Position numbers and translations under genes: made by a program. Below the pieces are notes generated by a model that was given only the letters and a program-made list of their open reading frames with translations, did no database searches and was not told the DNA's origin. A DNA stretch of 64,000 nt from Bacteroidia bacterium (lineage in GTDB: Bacteria > Bacteroidota > Ignavibacteria > SZUA-365), in the NCBI GenBank assembly GCA_027493955.1, contig JAOSJT010000001.1:3893131-3957130 (forward strand), given 5' to 3'. Of this stretch, positions 53,780 through 62,878 are shown piece after piece (position 1 is the first letter of the stretch; each line of letters opens with the position of its first letter).

Positions 53780-53918
53780 ATGCGGTCCACAGCACGATCA
53801 GCGGCGCTTGCGCCTGAAAAGCGCGACACATTTTCTAAGCACGCATTCGCCACGGAGGAATGATGCGCTATACGATTGATCTTCGTACATTGATCGTTGC
53901 ATCATCGTTCATTTCGTC

Positions 53919-55106
53919 ATGGAATTTCTCGATATACTCCTTCTCATCGGCTCAGCGCAGGGATTTTTTCTCGCCGTGTTCCTGCTGCACCGCCATCGCC
54001 GTCTGTATGCCACCCGCTTTCTCGCCGCGTTGCTCTTCCTCTACTCGGTTGTCCTGCTGCATCTCTTCATCGGCGACAGAGACTGGTACCACGCCGCCCC
54101 GCGCATCATGCTGGTGCTCAGCGGACTTCCGCTGGTAACAGGACCGCTGCACTATCTGTACGCCCGTCATCTCATTGATCCAGCGCGCCGATTACGGCAG
54201 AAGGACGCAGTGCACGGAATTCCGTATGTAGTGTACCTTCTTGCGATGCTGCCTCTTTTTCTGCTGCCGGCCGAATCCATTATTCCCGCGTTATTCCGGA
54301 ATTCCTGGTACGGTTTTCCGCGGCATTTCATGGTGCTCAACTGGGTGCTTGTGGTACAGGCGCTCAGTTATTTAGGGGCAACGTTGCTGTTGTTGTTTCG
54401 GTATGAGCGCGAGGTGTGCGATTTATTTTCCTGCATTGAACGCGTGCGCCTGACCTGGCTGCGGAACATCACCCTCGTCGTTATCTCCGGCTGGGTAGCG
54501 TTCCTCGTGGAAAATATCCTGCTGGTAAGCGGACTCCATTCACCGCAATTGTTTGGCATGTCGGGTATTCTGGGTGTGGTATGTGTCTATGCGATGGGCT
54601 ATCTCGGGCTGACGGCTTCGGGGGTGTTCAGCGATCCCGAGGTGGACGCTTCCATTCGTGAGATCGCCGCCAAACATGAGCGGCACGTTCCCGAAAGCAC
54701 ACCGCAACGGACGGCGCGGTATGAAAAATCCGGTCTGAGCGCAGAGCGTGCCGAAGACATCATGCATCAATTACTGGACGTGATGGAAAACGAGCGCCCG
54801 CATCACGACAGCGACCTGACCCTGCCCAGATTGGCAAAGCGTCTGGATATTTCGCCGCATAATCTTTCCGAAGTCCTGAACACCCGCACCGGGATGAACT
54901 TTTTCGATTTTATCAATTCCTATCGCGTGGATCAGGTAAAGCGCGATCTGGCCGATCCCGCAAAGCAACAGTACAAGGTTCTGGCCCTGGCCTTCGATGC
55001 GGGCTTCAGTTCAAAAACCACCTTCAACACGATTTTCAAGAAATTTACCGGTATGACGCCTTCCGAGTGGCGGGAACACGCGGAGCGGGTGGAGCAAAGA
55101 GCGTAG
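53919..55106 (+). CDS. Membrane-anchored AraC-family transcriptional regulator
   Basis: A 395-residue protein. The first 235 residues contain about seven hydrophobic helices (ILLLIGSAQGFFLAVFLLH, FLAALLFLYSVVLLHLFIG, MLVLSGLPLVTGPLHYLYA and others). The C-terminal AraC helix-turn-helix pair spans about 285-390 (LTLPRLAKRLDISPHNLSEV, VLALAFDAGFSSKTTFNTIF, FTGMTPSEWRE). Bacteroidota encode such 7TM-AraC fusions that may sense signals in the membrane; ligand and target genes are unknown. The stop codon lies within an AGAGC heptamer array. Confidence 0.9.
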   Translation: MEFLDILLLIGSAQGFFLAVFLLHRHRRLYATRFLAALLFLYSVVLLHLFIGDRDWYHAAPRIMLVLSGLPLVTGPLHYLYARHLIDPARRLRQKDAVHGIPYVVYLLAMLPLFLLPAESIIPALFRNSWYGFPRHFMVLNWVLVVQALSYLGATLLLLFRYEREVCDLFSCIERVRLTWLRNITLVVISGWVAFLVENILLVSGLHSPQLFGMSGILGVVCVYAMGYLGLTASGVFSDPEVDASIREIAAKHERHVPESTPQRTARYEKSGLSAERAEDIMHQLLDVMENERPHHDSDLTLPRLAKRLDISPHNLSEVLNTRTGMNFFDFINSYRVDQVKRDLADPAKQQYKVLALAFDAGFSSKTTFNTIFKKFTGMTPSEWREHAERVEQRA

Positions 55107-55143
55107 AGCAAGGAGAGCCGAGAGCAAAGAGCTTAGAGCAGAG
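55093..55143 (+). repeat. Degenerate heptanucleotide array (AGCAAAG/AGCGTAG type) at the araC stop
   Basis: About seven 7-mers (AGCAAAG, AGCGTAG, AGCAAGG, AGCCGAG, AGCAAAG, AGCTTAG, AGCAGAG, with one two-base phase slip) run across the regulator's TAG stop at 55104-55106. Confidence 0.85.
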
Positions 55144-55217
55144 AGTTCTCATCTCGAATATCCCTGGCCATTGACAGCTACCCGTTCTTCGCATACCCGG
55201 GGAAGTAGCACCAGAAA

Positions 55218-55256
55218 TAAAAAGAGGGATGAGTCTTTATACTCGCCCCTCTTTTG
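55218..55256. terminator. Bidirectional terminator between the AraC-type regulator and aconitase
   Basis: AAAAGAGGG with ATGAGT pairs with ACTCG and CCCCTCTTTT around a short loop, with A- and T-flanks, between two convergent genes. Confidence 0.8.
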
Positions 55257-55289
55257 TTTAGAGCTCGATTCTTAGAGAGACAGGCGCTT

Positions 55290-55325
55290 CCGCTCTCTGC
55301 TCTCTGCTCTCAGCTCTACGCTCCT
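55290..55325 (-). repeat. Degenerate heptanucleotide array (AGCAGAG type) at the aconitase stop
   Basis: On the minus strand the 7-mers AGCGTAG, AGCTGAG, AGCAGAG, AGCAGAG, AGCGGAA follow the aconitase end; the TAG stop (55316-55318) is part of AGCGTAG. Inverted relative to the array at 55093. Confidence 0.85.
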
Positions 55326-57574
55326 GCCGCCGCAATGAGATTCAGCGCGCTGCCGGCTTTCCACCACTCGATCTGTTGTGCGTTCATGGTGTGGTTGAGC
55401 ATAACGGTGTCGGTGCCACCGTCGGCGTGATGCAGAAGCATAGTGAGCTGTGTGCCGGGAGCGAGTTCGTCGACCTTCAGCGTGATACGATCATCTTCCT
55501 GAATTTTGAGATAATCCGCCGGATCGTCAAAGGTGAGCGGAAGCATGCCTTGCTTCTTGAGATTGGTTTCGTGAATGCGCGCGAAGGATTTTACGATAAT
55601 GGCCTTTCCTCCGAGATGACGCGGCTCCATAGCTGCATGTTCGCGGGAGGAACCCTCGCCGTAGTTTTCGTCGCCGATCACCACCCAGCCCTTGCCGGCG
55701 GCTTTGTACTCGCGCGCCACCGCCGGTACCTCGGCATACTCTCCGGTGCGCTGGCTCTTCACTTTGTTCGCGACACCGTTGTATTCGTTGATGGCTCCGA
55801 TGAACATGTTATTGGAAATGTTGTCCAGATGACCACGGAATCGCAGCCAGGGACCCGCCATGGAAATGTGATCTGTTGTACACTTCCCGCGTACCTTGAG
55901 GAGTAAATGTAACTGCTCGTAATCTCCCGCCTGTGGCGGGGCGAACGGCGTAAGCGCCTGCAGACGGTTGCTCGCGGGATCGATGATGACGTCAACGCCG
56001 GAACCGTCTTCGGCGGGCGCGACGAATCCTTCGGTATCCGGAAGAAATCCGTTGGCGGGGAGTTGTTCGCCCTGCGGCGGATATAATCGTACCTCCTCTC
56101 CGCGATCATTGCGCAGCGTATCTTTCGTGAAATCAAACGTCAGCGTACCAGCCAGTGCCAAAGCTGCCACGGTTTCCGGGCTGGCGACGAATGCGTGTGT
56201 GTCGGGATTCCCGTCGTTGCGTCCGGTGAAATTGCGGTTGAAGGAGGTGATGATGCTGTTCTTGTCGCCCTTTTGCACGTCATGACGTTTCCACTGGCCG
56301 ATGCACGGCCCACAAGCATTTGCGAGCACCGTACCGCCTATGCCTTCCAGCAACGCGAGCTGTCCGTCGCGTTCGATGGTGGCGCGCACCTGCTCGGATC
56401 CGGGGGTGATGGTGAACTCCGAACGGGCCTTGAGGCCGTTGGCTTTCGCCTGACGGGCGATGGAGGCCACGCGATCAATATCTTCATAGCTGGAGTTGGT
56501 ACATGAGCCAATCAGTGCGACGCGGAGTTCCTCTGGCCAGCCGTTTTCGCGGACGGCATTGGCGAACTCCGAAATCGGAAAAGCGCGGTCGGGTGTGAAG
56601 GGTCCGTTGATATGCGGTTCGAGCGTATCCAGATCGATGTGAATGACCTGATCGTAATACTTTTCGGGATCGGCTTCGACTTCCGGATCGGCCTGTAAAT
56701 GCGCCGCGACAGCATCCGCCGCGTTTGCGACATCCTCGCGATCGGTGGAGCGAAGATAGGCCGCCATCTGGTTGTCGTACGGAAAGAGCGAGGTCGTAGC
56801 GCCGATCTCTGCGCCCATATTACAAATTGTACCTTTACCCGTTGCAGACAAGCTCCGCGCACCATCGCCGAAGTATTCCACAATGGCGCCGGTCCCGCCT
56901 TTCACGGTAAGTATGCCAGCCAGCTTGAGAATGATGTCCTTGGGCGAGGTCCAACCATTGAGGCTTCCCGTCAGTCTGACGCCGATAAGTTTCGGGAATT
57001 TGAGCTCCCAGGGCATGCCGGCCATCACGTCCACGGCATCCGCGCCGCCGACGCCAATGGCGATCATACCGAGACCGCCGGCATTGGGAGTGTGGGAATC
57101 CGTGCCGATCATCATGCCGCCGGGGAAAGCATAATTTTCCAGCACAACCTGATGAATAATACCCGCACCTGGTTTCCAGAAGCCGATGCCGTATTTCTTC
57201 GAGACGGATGCGAGGAAGTCGAATACTTCTTTATTCGTGTCCAACGAGGATGCGAGATCCTGCGTTGCGCCATGCTCGGCGAGAATGAGATGGTCGCAAT
57301 GTACGGTGGACGGCACAGCCACCTTAGGGATACCCGCGCTCATGAATTGCAGTAAGGCCATTTGCGCAGTGGCGTCCTGCATGGCTACACGGTCGGGACC
57401 GAAGTTGACGTAATCCTTTCCGCGTGTATATGGGGTTCCGGTCGCTTCCCACTGATGCGAATAGAGAATTTTTTCGGCAAATGTCAGGGGACGGCCGAGC
57501 AGCGCACGGGCAGCGGCCGTCTTTTCCGGCAGGTTCGCGTACACCCGCTGGATCATGTCCAAGTTCATCGTCAT
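55316..57574 (-). CDS. acn: Aconitate hydratase (mitochondrial/AcnA-like type)
   Basis: A 752-residue aconitase. The [4Fe-4S] cysteines are in [12 protein letters not shown] and [10 protein letters not shown]. Other signatures are [38 protein letters not shown] and the C-terminal swivel motif [15 protein letters not shown]. It interconverts citrate and isocitrate in the TCA cycle. Length and the short N-terminus fit the mitochondrial-type aconitase rather than AcnB. The first two possible starts are close together (MTMN). No other TCA gene is adjacent. Confidence 0.96.
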   Translation of the reverse strand: MTMNLDMIQRVYANLPEKTAAARALLGRPLTFAEKILYSHQWEATGTPYTRGKDYVNFGPDRVAMQDATAQMALLQFMSAGIPKVAVPSTVHCDHLILAEHGATQDLASSLDTNKEVFDFLASVSKKYGIGFWKPGAGIIHQVVLENYAFPGGMMIGTDSHTPNAGGLGMIAIGVGGADAVDVMAGMPWELKFPKLIGVRLTGSLNGWTSPKDIILKLAGILTVKGGTGAIVEYFGDGARSLSATGKGTICNMGAEIGATTSLFPYDNQMAAYLRSTDREDVANAADAVAAHLQADPEVEADPEKYYDQVIHIDLDTLEPHINGPFTPDRAFPISEFANAVRENGWPEELRVALIGSCTNSSYEDIDRVASIARQAKANGLKARSEFTITPGSEQVRATIERDGQLALLEGIGGTVLANACGPCIGQWKRHDVQKGDKNSIITSFNRNFTGRNDGNPDTHAFVASPETVAALALAGTLTFDFTKDTLRNDRGEEVRLYPPQGEQLPANGFLPDTEGFVAPAEDGSGVDVIIDPASNRLQALTPFAPPQAGDYEQLHLLLKVRGKCTTDHISMAGPWLRFRGHLDNISNNMFIGAINEYNGVANKVKSQRTGEYAEVPAVAREYKAAGKGWVVIGDENYGEGSSREHAAMEPRHLGGKAIIVKSFARIHETNLKKQGMLPLTFDDPADYLKIQEDDRITLKVDELAPGTQLTMLLHHADGGTDTVMLNHTMNAQQIEWWKAGSALNLIAAAGA

Positions 57575-57953
57575 AGTGTCCTCACTGGGATAAAATTCAG
57601 GGTCAATCTCTTAATATAGAAATTTGATGCGCGAGGGGCAAAAAGTGCTGGTATCCGTGGAGCGGGTACTCAGCGTTCGGTTTGCTACATCAGTTGCTGA
57701 TGAGCAGCACCCCGAATGACCCTACCAGTACGTGGGATCGCCATACCGCCAACATCATGTGACCGGATGGGTGCTACCGATGTACTCATCGGCTCGCACC
57801 TCCCTCTTTGCTCTCATCGGCCCGATGAGGTCTCCGTATGTCTGGATGACCACGGTCCATCTGAGGGAATCAGTATCACCAATTGAAAGGTACTTTATTG
57901 TACACTTTCGACATGCTTCAATACCATGCTCAGATCGGGCCTGGATTGATACG
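57575..57953. other. Intergenic region upstream of aconitase, no gene recognised
   Basis: Between the aconitase start and the 3' end of a secreted protein gene. Only short frames without motifs and a small CATCAG-TTG-CTGATG hairpin near 57689-57703 were seen. Probably includes the aconitase promoter. Confidence 0.4.
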
Positions 57954-60032
57954 TTAGCGCTCCAGCAATAAAGCGTTCTGCCAGATGTGCAAACCATGAC
58001 GTACTCGGCAAAAATACAGACCAGCCGACAGCGATCCGGAACGAAATTCCAGGCTGTGTCGCCCTGCCTCGAAAGGTCTCTCCGCAAGCAGTGCCACCTC
58101 ACGACCCAGCATATCATGAACACTGATACGTAACGCTGCGTTGCTCGCCGCGGTAAACGAGATCGTGGTAGCATTGGAAAACGGATTGGGGTAGTTCTCC
58201 AGCAATAGAAGTTCCGACGACAGACGGTTCATTGGCTGTCGTACTACCAGTACCAGTTCTGCGATTGGACGGGTCCAGATACCACCAACCCCACCTGCGA
58301 CAACATGGGTCGTAGTGAGCGTAAGAGCGCGGATGTCGCTGTTCTCCATACCTTCACTTGCCATTGCCCACGTCCCCCCGGCATCTGTGGAGAGAAACAC
58401 TCCTCCAGCGGTTCCGGCCAATACCGTGCTTCCATATAATGCGAGTGAATGAACGTTGGTGCTACTCAAACCGTTGTTCGCTGCGGCCCACGTCGTACCC
58501 TGGTCCTGTGATACGTAAATCCCCTCGTTCGTCCCCGCGATTACCTGCGATGAAGACGCCACGAGCGAACGCACCTGTGCATAGATCATGCCGCCGTGTG
58601 CGGCCGTCCAACTCCCTCCGCCGTCGGTTGAGCGGAATACACCATCGCCGCCCGTCCCTGCGTAGAGCATACCATTCGATTCCACGAAGGAGTAGATCCG
58701 ACTGCTCTGCAAGCCGGTGTTTGCAGGCATCCAATCCAGCCCATTGTCCAATGACCTGAACACACCGTTTGCGTCTGTTCCACAGATCAAAAACTGTCCG
58801 TGGTTGACGAGCGCGTTGATTCTCAAGTTTGTCAGGCCACTATTGCGTTGGTCCCATGTCCTTCCGCCATCGATTGAGACGTACACTCCTCCGCCTCGTG
58901 TGCCGGCAAAAAGCATGTTCCCCTTGCTATTAACACATCGCACATCCGCTACACCGATGCCAGCGTTCGTCGGCACCCATTCACTGCCATTATTTTTTGA
59001 GACGAACACCCCCCCGGCGCCGCTGCCGGCAAACAGTTCCGTCGCGGTAGCATGCAGTGCGAACACAGTGTTCTTCCGGATTCCTGTTGCTACCAACTCC
59101 CAAAGCGCGCCCTCATTCGAGCTTGCGAACAGGCCGGCCCCGTAGGTGCCGATATACAATCTGCCATTGTGAGATGCCAGACAGTTTGCCCCACTGAGCG
59201 TTAGACCAGTGTTCATCTTTGACCAGTTGGATCCCTGGTCAGACGATACATACAGCCCGTTGTTCGCTGTACCGGCGAAGAGCTTCGTGCCGGCAGAATA
59301 CAGAGAATGAACATATTCACCAGCCATCCCGTTGCTCACAGATGCCCAGGTCAATCCATCATCGATGGATTTGAACACACCGTCACCATCTGTACCAGCA
59401 TATATACCTTCAGGAGTGACCAGCATGCAGCGTATGTATGGATTCGAAAGACCTGTGTGTGCTGCTTCCCAGCTTTCGCCGGAATCGGTGGAACGATAGA
59501 CCTTGTCTCCAAACGTCCCTGCAAGCAGCGAGCCTCCCGTCTGTACAAGAGTGTATATTTGCTGACTCGCCATGCCAGTGGTGTTTACGGCAGACCAGCT
59601 GTTTCCGGCATCAGCCGACTTGAAGATGCCGCCGCTCGTACCGATAAACACTGTGCTGCCATCCACCGCCATGCACCGCACATCATTTGTGATTGTGCTG
59701 CCGCTTCGCCTCGTCCAGGATGCGCCATCATCTGTCGAGAAGTACACGCCTCCTTTCTCTGTACCGGCAACGAGCAGCGATCCGTTCGCTGCCAGCACCC
59801 AAACCGTCATTGGTCCCATGCCCTCGCTCGCCGCGGACCAGCTCTGTCCGCCGTCTGTGGAGCGGTACACGCCCGCTCCCTGGGCTCCCAGGAAGAGCGA
59901 ATTACCGCTCGAAGCAAGACAGAATATGCTGCCTCCTTCGGGTCCCGCAGAGGGCGACCACTGCGCGGAAACCGTTTGAAATGCTCCGACAGCAATAATG
60001 CAAGCAACCATGAGTGGAGACGATAGACGCAT
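57954..60032 (-). CDS. Secreted BNR-repeat beta-propeller protein with T9SS domain
   Basis: A 692-residue protein with signal peptide (LMVACIIAVGAFQTVSAQ) and about fourteen near-identical BNR-like units of roughly 42 residues, e.g. GAGVYRSTDGGQSW, DGVFKSIDDGLTW, GGGVYVSIDGGRTW and GIYVSQDQGTTW. This equals two propellers' worth. The end is a typical T9SS sorting domain (ENYPNPFSNATTISF, ISVHDMLGREVALL, AGLYFCRV). No catalytic residues recognised; adhesin-like or structural surface role inferred. An AAGGAG ribosome site supports the start. Confidence 0.85.
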   Translation of the reverse strand: MRLSSPLMVACIIAVGAFQTVSAQWSPSAGPEGGSIFCLASSGNSLFLGAQGAGVYRSTDGGQSWSAASEGMGPMTVWVLAANGSLLVAGTEKGGVYFSTDDGASWTRRSGSTITNDVRCMAVDGSTVFIGTSGGIFKSADAGNSWSAVNTTGMASQQIYTLVQTGGSLLAGTFGDKVYRSTDSGESWEAAHTGLSNPYIRCMLVTPEGIYAGTDGDGVFKSIDDGLTWASVSNGMAGEYVHSLYSAGTKLFAGTANNGLYVSSDQGSNWSKMNTGLTLSGANCLASHNGRLYIGTYGAGLFASSNEGALWELVATGIRKNTVFALHATATELFAGSGAGGVFVSKNNGSEWVPTNAGIGVADVRCVNSKGNMLFAGTRGGGVYVSIDGGRTWDQRNSGLTNLRINALVNHGQFLICGTDANGVFRSLDNGLDWMPANTGLQSSRIYSFVESNGMLYAGTGGDGVFRSTDGGGSWTAAHGGMIYAQVRSLVASSSQVIAGTNEGIYVSQDQGTTWAAANNGLSSTNVHSLALYGSTVLAGTAGGVFLSTDAGGTWAMASEGMENSDIRALTLTTTHVVAGGVGGIWTRPIAELVLVVRQPMNRLSSELLLLENYPNPFSNATTISFTAASNAALRISVHDMLGREVALLAERPFEAGRHSLEFRSGSLSAGLYFCRVRHGLHIWQNALLLER

Positions 60033-60379
60033 GACAGGTACTCCTTGAATGTGTAATACGGTACTGATGGAATATTTCTGATCGCAACGTTTCCTGCGGC
60101 GACATTCCCCCGACCGCTCCGGGACTCAATAACACGAGGAAGCGCGACCTTCCAGCCTGACGCATGCAGTCGACAAGTGTGTGATGCAGATAGTGCAGTA
60201 CTGAATCATGTAACCTGGCCGGGGTACGACAATTCAAATGGGATAGTATGAGTCAAATATCAGGAATAATCGGATCAGCTGCAATTCGCGTGAGGCATCC
60301 TGCTCTAACGAGAATGGTGCTGCAGACAGCGCATAAAAGAGTTTGATTCAGGGTTGTTGTTCGGATCAATTGCGGATTG
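60033..60379. other. Intergenic region between two secreted-protein genes, no gene recognised
   Basis: Both flanking genes are on the minus strand. Short frames lack motifs. A CGTATTACAC stretch just before the 60032 start resembles the promoter-like element. Confidence 0.4.
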
Positions 60380-62572
60380 TCAGCGAAAGCGCTGCAACAA
60401 TGCGCTGCTGCTTCCTCCTCCCGTTACCACACGGCAGATGTACATTCCAGCCGGCAAAATCGACGCATCGAAGACCGCAAAATACACGCCCGGACTCCGC
60501 CTCGCATCCAGCACCACGACGACCTCCCTGCCGAGCATATCGTGAACACTGATGCGAACAGATCCATGCGAGCGTACGTTATACTCGATCGTCGCAGATG
60601 CGGACACAGGATTGGGATAGACGAACACCGGTGTCGAGGCATTGGCGACGTCCCGCGCTCCGATGGTGTTAACTGCATCCATACGTTCCCATCTGACATC
60701 CGCGCTGTGCTCCTGCCCCATTTCATCAATTTCGTACCAACTGTAATGCTTGCGAATAATTCCCTTACCTCTGGCTGCGGTAAATGTTATCAGGGGATAC
60801 GCCCACATCCGGAGACCGATGGTGAACTGCATACTGTCCGTATCGGCAAACACGGATGAGGGATAATGGCATAGAAATGGTCCGGAGGATTGGTAGAGCA
60901 TAGTGGAATCATTCTCGATTTCCAGCGGCGTCAGTCTTTCAAAGCCGAGAATACCGAAGGATGGAAATCCACAGGGCTGTGCAAAACTCGGTTCCGGACC
61001 GCGATATTCATGAAGGCAGTCCCGTGCCTGCAGTGTGTCGCCTTTAGGAGAGATCACTGTAACTTCAAACGTATGCACCCGCTCCCACCTTGACGAGTCG
61101 ACGTAACCACGATATGTACAAGTCAGGATGTTGGCTGCAGGTCCTCCACCACCAGCAGCAACTGGATATCTGAATTTGATTGGCTCATCTCTGGGTTGAA
61201 GGATATAGGACAGAAAATTCACATACACATCCGGCAGCGCTGTGAGTGTATCAGAGATTTGCCGTATCGAACCTTCGGGCGTAATCAGCGTCACGCGATA
61301 GCGGACCGAGTAACCAGGAGTGAGCATCTCATCGATGAAGTACTGATCCGGCGGTAGCACAGAACCGACGTGTACCCACTCTGATCCCGCATATGATCGC
61401 TCAACGGCAGCACTCTTGTAGCTACCACAGCTCGGATCGCTCCACGTGAGGGTAATCCGCGGAGCATCGAAGCTGCTCGTGTTCTTTGCTGTGAGAATGA
61501 ATGACCTCTCATCGGTGAGCGTTACCCGCAGCAGTCTGTCTTCCCGTGTTCTGAAAAGTACCACCCCCGGTGCAATACCGATGGCTGTGTGCAGCGCATC
61601 CGGAGCTTGGGTCCTGAACCAGCGCTCCCCGCCATCACTGCTGAAATAAATGTAGCCCTTACTGTGACTACGTCCGGGATATGAAGGAAGCCCGATTGTG
61701 CTGTAAAACCCTCGATGCAGTGAGTCGATATAGATGTACTCGCTGTGTTCCGAATAGGCGAGTTCCCAACCCGAAGGAACCCCGGTCGGTTCCAGAGTAA
61801 TCTCGTGTGGTGCTGTTGCATACACATCCCGCGCGACTGGGCCACCTTGAAGTATCCCTCGCCCGCTGGGATGCAATTCGAATTTCCTGACGATCACCGG
61901 CAGCTCAGGTTGTGACCAGGTAGCACCGCCATCCGTCGTTACATGAAGCTCTGTGTCGTTTTCCCTGATATGCCTGACAATCTGCATCCATCCGAATTGA
62001 CCGTCGAAATGCAAATTGTTCACATACCCCGGTTTTTCGATATGATAATAGGTCCTGCCTCTGTCCTTTGTCCCGTACAATCGTGCATCGACAATGGTGA
62101 AGAAGCTTGAATCTCCGGTGAGTTGTATTGGCGAGAAGGCACCGTACGTTTTGGAGAATCCAAAGCGCTCGCTCGGGATGAATTCGTCAACAGTCCAATG
62201 CGCGCCGCAGTCCTCCGTCCACGCGAATACATAGCCTCCGGCAATCGTGGATGAAGCAGCGTGTAACAGTCCGGAAGCATTGTCCCGCCACACCATCGCG
62301 ATTTTTCCAACATCTCGCATCTGATCCGGCAGCGGCAGAGGCTCCCAGCTTTGACCATCGTCCCTGGAATGGAGCACGGCATCATTGGTTTTCAGGAACA
62401 GATCGCCTGACTTCAACCGGACGAGCGAACTCACTCGCTGCGCATTCAGTAAGGTATCGATGCGCAGCTGGGCGATGCAGGGTGTAAGCAGCATGCTCTG
62501 CAACGCGAGCAACATGAGCAGTCCGGTACGCAGCTTCGAGTCAGTGCGTCCCTTTTGTGTCATCTCATTCAT
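60380..62572 (-). CDS. Large secreted T9SS protein with sialidase-like N-terminal part
   Basis: A 730-residue protein with a hydrophobic signal (LLMLLALQSMLLTPCIAQ). The first 330 residues have loose BNR-like turns (LHSRDDGQSWEPL, LHVTTDGGATWSQ, IYFSSDGGERWFR), suggesting a propeller; a fibronectin-like module follows (ITLTWSDPSCGSYK, VRYRVTLITPEG). The C-terminus is a T9SS domain (VYPNPVSASATIEY, ISVHDMLGREVVVV, PAGMYICRVV). GGAGGG lies six bases before the ATG and supports this start. Function unknown; probably a surface protein like its BNR neighbour. Confidence 0.82.
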   Translation of the reverse strand: MNEMTQKGRTDSKLRTGLLMLLALQSMLLTPCIAQLRIDTLLNAQRVSSLVRLKSGDLFLKTNDAVLHSRDDGQSWEPLPLPDQMRDVGKIAMVWRDNASGLLHAASSTIAGGYVFAWTEDCGAHWTVDEFIPSERFGFSKTYGAFSPIQLTGDSSFFTIVDARLYGTKDRGRTYYHIEKPGYVNNLHFDGQFGWMQIVRHIRENDTELHVTTDGGATWSQPELPVIVRKFELHPSGRGILQGGPVARDVYATAPHEITLEPTGVPSGWELAYSEHSEYIYIDSLHRGFYSTIGLPSYPGRSHSKGYIYFSSDGGERWFRTQAPDALHTAIGIAPGVVLFRTREDRLLRVTLTDERSFILTAKNTSSFDAPRITLTWSDPSCGSYKSAAVERSYAGSEWVHVGSVLPPDQYFIDEMLTPGYSVRYRVTLITPEGSIRQISDTLTALPDVYVNFLSYILQPRDEPIKFRYPVAAGGGGPAANILTCTYRGYVDSSRWERVHTFEVTVISPKGDTLQARDCLHEYRGPEPSFAQPCGFPSFGILGFERLTPLEIENDSTMLYQSSGPFLCHYPSSVFADTDSMQFTIGLRMWAYPLITFTAARGKGIIRKHYSWYEIDEMGQEHSADVRWERMDAVNTIGARDVANASTPVFVYPNPVSASATIEYNVRSHGSVRISVHDMLGREVVVVLDARRSPGVYFAVFDASILPAGMYICRVVTGGGSSSALLQRFR

Positions 62573-62878
62573 TGCGCCCTCCTATGGCCACTGTTCAGTA
62601 CTGGAGCAATTTCGCGCCATCATTTCTCAGAGAAAGACGGGGCGATCCGCGACGCCCTGTATCCACCCGGAACAGAGGTCTGTCAGTAATTTCGACACTG
62701 CCCATCTCCCGCGCCTCCCATAGATATGTGATTTTTCATCGACGCTGAAAATATTTTCCGGATTAGCAGAGCCTCGATGTGCGGAGTGATTCTGGCGGAT
62801 TGCCGCTGCTTTTGCTTCGCTTTCTGCCCGTTCCGCGCTATTTTCCTGAAGATCCATATACGAAACAGGATATCCGCG
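62573..62878. other. Divergent intergenic region, no gene recognised
   Basis: Lies between the T9SS protein start and the UDPGP gene start, so it should carry both promoters. A long antisense frame from the UDPGP gene ends here but is judged a shadow. Confidence 0.45.
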
